Positions 57,091 through 64,000 of a DNA stretch of 64,000 nucleotides are shown in pieces; the stretch's first letter is position 1; every line of letters begins with the position of its first letter. A model generated the notes under the pieces. It saw only the letters and a list, made by a program, of their open reading frames with translations. It was not told the DNA's origin and did not search any database. Both the position numbers and the translations under genes were made by a program. Source of the DNA: Hypoxylon rubiginosum (Eukaryota; Ascomycota; Sordariomycetes; Xylariales; Hypoxylaceae); contig CADCXA010000024.1 in the NCBI GenBank assembly GCA_902806565.1, positions 248,001-312,000 on the forward strand, given 5' to 3'.

Positions 57091-58196
57091 ATGTCCTTTT
57101 TCAGTAAGCTAACCGATAAGCTTGACGAGCTGAACCTCGGTAGCAGCTCGGAAAAGTCAGAAAAGCCCAGAGACAGAGAAGGCTATCCAAGTGAGTTGAT
57201 TCTCGCGCTATTTCCCAATCTAAATCAACAAGGTCTAATCATCACCACAGGTCAGAGCTATCCGCCTCCATCTCAACAATATGAGAGCAGTAGCCATAGC
57301 GAGCAGTCGTATCCACCTCAATACGGCGGCAGTCCTGCTCCTCCCCCGTCCGGAGGTGACTACCACGGCCAACGAGACGGCGGCTACTACAGCAGCCCTC
57401 CGCCGGCGGCTGCGGAACCAACCTACGCCCCACCACCGGACAAGCCTCCGATCCCGGCGGGCTGGGTCCCGCAATTCGACCAACAGTACCAGAGGTGGTA
57501 TTACTATGAGCAGGCCACGGGCCGCTCGCAGTGGGAAGCCCCTGGCTACAACGCCGGCGGTCAAGGCGAAGACCGAGGATGGGGTTCTCACGGCGACTCA
57601 TCCCACGCCGCGCCAGGGTATGGCTATTCTTCCCATGATTCTCACGGCTACGGCGGACATGGTGGTGACCAGGGTTACGGACATGGGGACCACGGGTACG
57701 GCCACTCTGGCGAAGGACATGGAGAATATCGTGGCGAGGAGAACAAGACGAAGAAGAAGAAGGATCACAGCGGCCTCATGATGGGTGCAGCTGGTGGTCT
57801 CGCGGTCGGTGCCATCGGTGGCGCCTTGCTTGCTAATGCCCTGGGTAAGACCCCCTTTTCCAAACAGAATCACTTTCCGAACTTCCCATTTAGAGTCTCA
57901 TCGCTAATTGTTCCAAAGACGACTCAGATGATGAGCACCACCAGGCGTCAGCTCCCGTGTACGCAGCACCTCCTCCGGGACCTGTGTATGCCGAGCCGGT
58001 ATATGAGCCAGCCTACAACGCAGAAGGCGAATATGTAGACGCCAGCGATCGAGAGTCGGTTCGTTCCGCTCGGGAGGCTTACGAGGAGGCGCTTTCTGAT
58101 GCCCAAAGTTCCTCCGCCAGCAGCAGCGACCTAGAGGAGCTGGAGGAGGCACGCGAGGAGTATGAAGAGGAGTACGAGGAAGCCTATGAAGATTAA
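57091..58196 (+). CDS. WW-domain protein with glycine-zipper segment
   Basis: Three exons (57091-57190, 57251-57844, 57919-58196) give 323 residues. After a short N-terminal helix (FFSKLTDKLDELNLG) comes a Pro/Tyr/Ser-rich region. The WW domain is about residues 120-150, with both tryptophans (PAGWVPQFDQQYQRWYYYE, then GRSQWEAP). A Gly/His/Tyr-rich stretch (GYGHGDHGYGHSGEGHGEY) and a basic KTKKKKD lead to a glycine zipper, GLMMGAAGGLAVGAIGGALL, able to enter or line a membrane. The tail is strongly acidic (EEYEEEYEEAYED). The WW domain should bind proline-rich partners. Cellular role is unknown; a membrane-adaptor role is inference. Confidence 0.88.
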
Positions 58197-58949
58197 TGCC
58201 TTGGCCTAAATCTGAAGCTTAGGCTTGCTGAGAAGACTGAACTAGAGCTACCTGAGTAGGTAGTTACGGGGACTCTAAGGTAATTCGATTTCCATGAAAC
58301 CAAGAAGCGAGTACGATTCTATAGGGTTAACGACTTACGAATTATATGAATTACCGCATGGATTTTCGTACCACCTCCTTCATCTCCTTCATATGGCTCC
58401 TAACGATAGCTTCGTGATGGATAATTCCATCGTTGTGTGTTTTTTTAAGTTGAAGTTGTCGAACAGCCAGACCACCTAGCTACCATTCCCAATTCTAGAT
58501 AGCTTCACAATCACACAGGCTCAGTATACAACGACTCATCAGGTTCTTGCTATTCTATAGTAATAGTAGACACCCAGAATCAACGGTATACCCTGCCAGC
58601 TAAATGCACAACGCGCAAACATTCGTTACCTAGGTACGTATAAGAAACTAACCTCCGTAACGCTCGCATTATATTTCCGCTACACTAATAATTCCTTGAC
58701 AAACCCAATCATACTTCGCTTTTCCATTTCAAGATTAGCACACTAAAATCTCACAATAGCACTTGGCAATGATACCCTCCTCTCCGTTATTTCCTGCTTT
58801 CTTAAGGAATAAAAAGACTTCTCATTCCTCTCCTCTCCGTTACAAAATGGTCGATGTACCATAGCTTATTCTTTTATCAGTCCGCCGTCATTTACCTTAC
58901 GATTTTATCTACGTAGACCGCCAAGCCGGATTCTATAGCATCTTCAAAG
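58197..58949. other. Intergenic, no gene seen
   Basis: Includes an ACCTAGGTACGTA copy at about 58629-58641 and the promoter of the acyltransferase. Confidence 0.5.
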
Positions 58950-60561
58950 ATGCCCAGGCAAGAAGTGACCGAATTATATCCTACTGGATGGGAATCAGAC
59001 CCGCCGGATGAGCTTTTCAAGCTATGTACGTTGGACTACTGCGTCGCACAAGTTTACACCAACTGGGCCCTCTTCTTCAAGCTACCGGACGCCGACAGAC
59101 CCAGGATCATCTCTGTACTTAAGCGTGGGCTCGAAATCACATTAAGTCAGTGTCGGTCCTTGTGCGGTGTACTCGAGGAGCACCCCGACGGCGGGCTATG
59201 CTTCCATAAGAAGAGAGAGAGCACTGTCGAGTTCCACGTACAATGGCTCGACGACCCCGAGGATGAGGGCAGATATCCTTCTTTTGACGAGCTTGAAAAA
59301 CGCCATTTCGTGTCTCAAGCCCTTGGAAACATGGAGACATGGTGTGTGCCCCCGATGACGTACGGTGAGAAGCCAGAGGCTCAGCCAGCGAGCCACCCAA
59401 AGGCGTCCGGCTTCAAAGCTAGCTTCATCCGTGGCGGAATGGTCTTTATGATGCACCACCACCATTACGCCAACGACATGATGGGATGGGCTGGAGAACT
59501 ACACCAGCTAGCCGAAAACTGCGCCGCCATCTGGAGGTCTCCAGAAAACCCTGCGCTCCCAGCTTGGGACCCGGCCTGCCTCGATCTTTCAAGGGTGACA
59601 AAGCCCGACCCTCCTGAACATGAGCGCGTCGACGGTCCTATCGCGCCCTTGCGACATCCCGACCACAAAACCGGGCAATGGCTGCTCTTCCATCTGCCCA
59701 AGAGCAAGACGGCCGAGCTGAAGAAGATGGCGAGTCCCGAGGACGGGAGCTACTGGATCTCGAGCTACGATGCGTACATGGCGTATATCTGGCGCTTGCT
59801 GTCAAGACACAGGGCCAAGCTATTTAACCCTGACCTCGCACATAAACTTGAATGGGGCGAGGGTGTTGACATGCGAAGACGCTTCCACGACCCGCCGGTC
59901 CCGCAACGAATTCAGGGGAATGTTGTGGCTGTAGCTATGGGCTCTCAGAGTCCTACACCGCAGCTGACGGCGGAAGAGGTCATCTGGAAAGCTCCGTTAT
60001 CGAAGCTTGCTTGGTATTTTTAATTTCTTATCATCCTGTCTTACTCGCCTTAACTACTCGCCCGAATCACTAATAGCCGCCGCCGCGCTTCTGTATTCCT
60101 AGACACCTTTACTCTTCTTAGGTACCAACAGATCTATATCCCCCTAACCTGCTTCTAGGTACATACGCCAACTCACCAACAGCGTCACGCAAGAGAGCGT
60201 CGACGTGGTGCTCTCGGCCATCGCGCCCATACGCGACAAGAGCGCCCTATTCCTCCGCACGGACAGCCTGCCGCCGATGAGCAACATCACGACGGACTGG
60301 CGCGACGCGCGCGCGGTCGAGGCGGACTTCGGCTTCGGCGCGCCGTACGCGTTCCGGTTCCCCTTCGACACGGTCACCGTAGGCCTGACGGTCGTCCTCC
60401 CGGCGCGGAAGCACGGCGCTCCCCGGGGAGACGACGAGGGCAACGAGTTCAGCATCGGCTTTGAGAAGGAGCTCGCGGAGGACCTGATAGACGACCCGGA
60501 GTGGAACAGGTACTTTGAGTTCCGCGGCGTCGACTCGGAGGATATGGTGGTCGGGGTTTGA
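58950..60561 (+). CDS. BAHD-type acyltransferase (trichothecene acetyltransferase-like)
   Basis: Two exons (58950-60013 and 60159-60561; donor GTATTT, acceptor TTCTAG) give 488 residues. The catalytic HxxxD is at His172-Asp176 (HHHHYANDMMGW). The structural DFGWG-like motif appears as DFGFG in VEADFGFGAPYAF. Other family parts are the N-terminal LDYCVAQVYTNWALFFKL and SYWISSYDAYMAYIWRLL before the hinge. The family transfers an acyl group, usually acetyl, from CoA to hydroxyls of secondary metabolites or xenobiotics in the cytosol. Its acceptor is unknown and there is no biosynthetic backbone gene nearby, so detoxification or tailoring is possible. High GC in exon 2 differs little from the neighbours. 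Confidence 0.9.
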
Positions 60562-60802
60562 TAAGACGCGCTATGATATTAGGACGGCCGGAGAAAAGAT
60601 AGGTCAAATCCGTATTAAGTTGAGAGTTGGAAACGTCAAACAGGATATGATGAAGGGGGCTATTGCTAGAATATATCAACGCCCTGGCAAGCTGCCGTGT
60701 TCGGTTTAGCTTTGTTCACAGCAGCGTGCGGTTGAGAAAGTTCAAAGCCACTCAATCTTCTTACTGGGATGGGCAGTTATTTTCCCATTCGTCTTGCCTA
60801 GC

Positions 60803-61260
60803 TTATCGAGTTTTGGTAGCTCTTGACAAGTTGTGCTCCTTGATGAATTCGCTGAGGTATTTCAATCCTGCCACTCTATTTTGATAGTTATAATTGTCTG
60901 TCATATCCGCGACTTCCTGGGTTAGCCGGATGCCCTCTTTGCCGTTAGTCTCGTTGGTTGTTACTGTTGAAAGTCCCACAAGACCGGTTCCTAGATGGTA
61001 TAAACCGGTAATTCGATCCGAATCGTTTTCGGCTAAGTCTAGGGCCTGTCGTCTCACTCGAATGACCTTTTGAGGTCGGCCGTATCCTTTTTCAGCCGGT
61101 ATTGGGCGTGAAGCTTGACCCCGAGGTCTTGTAAAAGCATAAAACCGTTTTCGGCCGCCTCGGCTCACATCGACTGCCTTGATTCCAATCTGAATGGCTT
61201 CATTTAGGTGCTTCCAAACATATAGACCGACGCTGTAGAGTTAGGACTAGGCTTGCTGTT
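60803..61260 (-). pseudogene. TPR-repeat protein relic (fungal TPR/CHAT-type)
   Basis: Minus-strand sequence reads HLNEAIQIGIKAVDVS, then ALDLAENDSDRITGLYHLG and GIRLTQEVADMTDN with AGLKYLSEFI, the rhythm of the degenerate TPR units found in fungal TPR/CHAT-type proteins. Only about two to three units are left. There is no start codon in context, a stop lies near 61235 and nothing of the C-terminal domain is seen. It is a fragment, probably of a large repeat-containing gene. Confidence 0.6.
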
Positions 61261-61689
61261 TGTAATGAGTTGTCCAGATGGTGAGCGAGGCTCTGCTTGT
61301 TGGAGACTGACGCCAGCTAAGGTAGCAGCTGAGCTTTGACAGTTGACCCTTGGTTGGCACCTGGCTAACCCTGAAAGCTCTGCCCGGAGTTTACGGAGGG
61401 ATATTGTACTTCATCTCATCGTGGTCCGTGCCTTGGTTTCCTATCTTATGTAATCTAGCCTACCATTTCGCTTAATCACCGATTATCTTCAAAATGCTTT
61501 CAACATTTACGAACGCTAACTCGTCCATCGTTTCCTTCCACAGTTGCTGCGATGTTATCTTCCCTTCTGGTGTGTATAGGATTGGCAACATATTTCAGCA
61601 ATGTATTATTAGCAGCAATAATCTCATTGGAGGGCTCACACCAAGGGGTACTCTAACCGTGGGGACCCCTTTTTAAATGGGACCCCCAT
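61261..61689. other. Boundary zone before A+T-rich block
   Basis: No gene is supported; a 60-codon frame at 61494 is not recognisable. The segment 61650-61690 contains GGGGACCCC and GGGACCCCC a few bases apart, possibly a transposon end. Confidence 0.4.
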
Positions 61690-64000
61690 TTAGATGGCTT
61701 GTTACACTAAAACCACTACCTTTTCACTTGCTAATAACTCTACGAATTTGAGAGCTATTAAATTATAAAAAATACTTCATACATATAAAAGGATCCAGGG
61801 TATTTTACGAAAAAGTCTAAAAAATCTCTATGCTAATTTAAAGGCTAGAATTACGTGGATTTTATATAGTTATAAAATATATTAAATTTTAATATAAATT
61901 TAAATATTACTAAATATTTTATTAAGTAATAATAACATATATAAATTTAAATTTAATTTAATTTATAAAAATATAAAATTATTTTTCAGTATTTTTAATT
62001 GATTTTAAAATTTTATAATTTTTATTTATAAAAATATTTAAGTTTAAAATTATTTTATATAAAGTTTTATATAAAATAATTTTAAACTTTAATACTTTTA
62101 TAAATAAAATCGATAAAATTATAAAGTAAATTTTAAAACCTTTTTTTAGTTATAATACCTAGTTATATATATAAAATTATATAAAACTTTTTATATTACT
62201 TTATAATTATATTATTATTTTAAGTTTATATTAAATTTATATTTATATAAATATTTTTTTATATTATATTTATTTTTTTTTTAATAAAAATAATAATCTG
62301 GGAATTTTTAAAAGTTTAAAAATATATTAAACGGTTAAATATTTATTTAATATTAATAAGTAAAATATATAGTTTTTAAATCCGTTAAATTATTAATAAA
62401 TAAAAAACTAATAAATTTAATATAAAAAACCATTTAAATAAAAATCCTTATAATTAAATAATAATTTTAATTTTATTAATTTAACGTTTATTAAATTATT
62501 TAATTATTGTTTTTAAAGTTAAAATACTATAAAAAATATTATTTATATTTTAAATATTTATATGGTTTATATATTTAAAGTAATTTATATTTTAAAAAGT
62601 TTTTAACTCGGTTTTACACTTAGTTTAAATTCTTAGAAACTAAATTTTCTATATTATTTTTTTATATTTATATTATTTTTTAAGTAAATATAATAAATTA
62701 TACACTTTTTATAATATTTTCTTTATATATTTTTAACAATTATTTTATATTAAAATATATATTAAACTTAAAATAATTAATTTTATTTAAATTATAGTAA
62801 TTTTACATTAAATTAACAGTTTATTATTCCTTTTAATAGTAAAATTTTTAACTTTAAAAAATTTATAATAAAAATTTAATAAAATATTAATTTATAAATA
62901 TTAATATATTAAAATTTATATATAAAATTATAAATTAACAATTTAAATAAATAATATTAAACTAATTAAAAAATTATAAATTTAATTTACTATATAATTT
63001 AATATAAGTTATTAACTTTTTTTTTATTAAATTTAAGATTTTTAATTTATTATATTTTTTTATTTTAACTATTAAAAATTATTGTTAAAATTTTTAACTT
63101 TTAAAAAAAAAAAAAGTATCTTTTTTTTTTATATTTATTAAATTAAACTTATAAATAATTAACTTATTTAATTACCTAAAAATTCTTATTTATATTAAGT
63201 TATTTATTAAGTTTAAAATACTAATTAAAAGCTTTTAATTTAAATACTTTTTATATATTAAAATAACATTTATTTTATAAATATATAACCTTATATTTTA
63301 TATAAAAAACTAATAAAACAATAAATAATAATTTTTATAAAATTTAACCGTAAATTTTAATAAATTATTTTAATTTCTAATAATTTTCTTTAAGTTAATT
63401 AAGTAATATATATATATATAAAATTTCTTAAAAAAAAATATTTAAAAAACACCTTAAAAATATATATTAAACATTAATATTTAAAATAAATATAATATTA
63501 TAATAATAAATATTATATAATTTATAAAATATAATATAAATAAATATTATAATATTCTTAAAAAAACTAAAAATAATATATTTTTTTATTTATTTTATTA
63601 TATTTATTATTTATTATAGTTAATTTAAATTTCACTTTTTTTTTTTTTTTTTTATTAAAAAACAAATCCAATTTTAAAAAATAAAATTATTTACTTTATA
63701 TTATTATAATTTATATAAATTATATAGGTTTTATTAAAAACATTAAAATAATACCTAAAAATAACATTAAAAAAAAAACTTAAAAATAATATTAAACTTA
63801 TTATATATAAGTTTTTTAAATATTTTTAATAAATCTTTATATTTAAACCTTACTTAAAACTATAAGTTATAAAAAAAAAAAAAAAAATCTTTATATTTTT
63901 TATAAATAAGTTATAAAATTTATATTAAAAAAATTTAAGTAATTAATTTCTTAGTTATATTATAAAATTTTTTATATTAAATTTACTAATAAAATTCCTT
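61690..64000. repeat. Extremely A+T-rich block, probable RIP-mutated repeat
   Basis: From about 61.7 kb, and fully by 61.85 kb, to the window end nearly every base is A or T, with TpA, TpT and ApA runs and almost no G. No open frame is protein-like. In filamentous ascomycetes such sharp shifts mark transposon copies mutated by repeat-induced point mutation, or an A+T isochore. Element identity cannot be read by eye. Confidence 0.85.

Noticed and set aside
1..64000. tRNA, rRNA, CRISPR and telomeric repeats
   Set aside because: No cloverleaf-like sequence, rRNA segment, regular spacer array or TTAGGG tandem was noticed. A tRNA with an intron could have been missed by eye; a covariance-model scan would settle it.

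Overview
This 64 kb window is nuclear DNA of a filamentous ascomycete (Pezizomycotina, probably Sordariomycetes). The genes are split by short introns (mostly about 50-110 nt) with GTRNGT donors, CTRAY-like branch points and YAG acceptors. The families present are typical of the group: a HET protein, SAT4/PTH11-type rhodopsin-domain membrane proteins, DUF3632, DUF3431, a Zn2Cys6 regulator with a fungal transcription-factor domain, an ascomycete-type metacaspase, and a zinc-finger plus kinase gene. The last 2.3 kb is extremely A+T-rich, like a RIP-mutated repeat block.

Layout. 0-4.3 kb holds a decayed zinc-finger/kinase gene (minus strand, running off the left edge) and an unassigned fragment. 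4.9-13 kb holds an intact metabolic group: SAT4 membrane protein, cytochrome P450, glutathione S-transferase, HSL-type esterase and a second, convergent SAT4 protein. 15.7-28.7 kb holds a phenol 2-monooxygenase-like flavoprotein, a broken MFS carrier (Dal5-like), a broken salicylate-hydroxylase-like flavoprotein, an intact Zn2Cys6 regulator and an intact metallo-beta-lactamase-fold lactonase-like enzyme. 30-39.3 kb is relic-rich: a truncated APH-type kinase, a carboxylesterase relic, a SAT4 relic and a second GST with one nonsense codon. Between these lie an intact DUF3632 gene, a small secreted cysteine-rich protein and a MITE-like inverted-repeat element. 39.7-60.6 kb is more conventional: sugar-type MFS transporter, ER DnaJ protein, conserved hypothetical, DJ-1/Hsp31-like protein, HET protein, DUF3431 protein, metacaspase, WW-domain protein and BAHD-type acyltransferase. 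A TPR relic and the A+T-rich block follow.

Working together (inference). The 4.9-28.7 kb stretch has the parts of a catabolic or detoxification cluster without a PKS or NRPS backbone: oxidation (P450, flavin monooxygenases), conjugation (GST), hydrolysis (esterase, lactonase), transport (MFS) and local regulation (Zn2Cys6). A phenolic or lactone-containing substrate would fit, but the sequence does not prove one. The transporter and one hydroxylase have decayed.

The clearest unusual pattern is that in-frame stop codons in several otherwise recognisable genes can each be explained by one C-to-T or G-to-A transition, most in CpA/TpG context. That suggests RIP-like decay of genic sequence. No clearly new defence or mobile system was found. 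Splice sites were read by eye from consensus and frame continuity, so exon edges are models.
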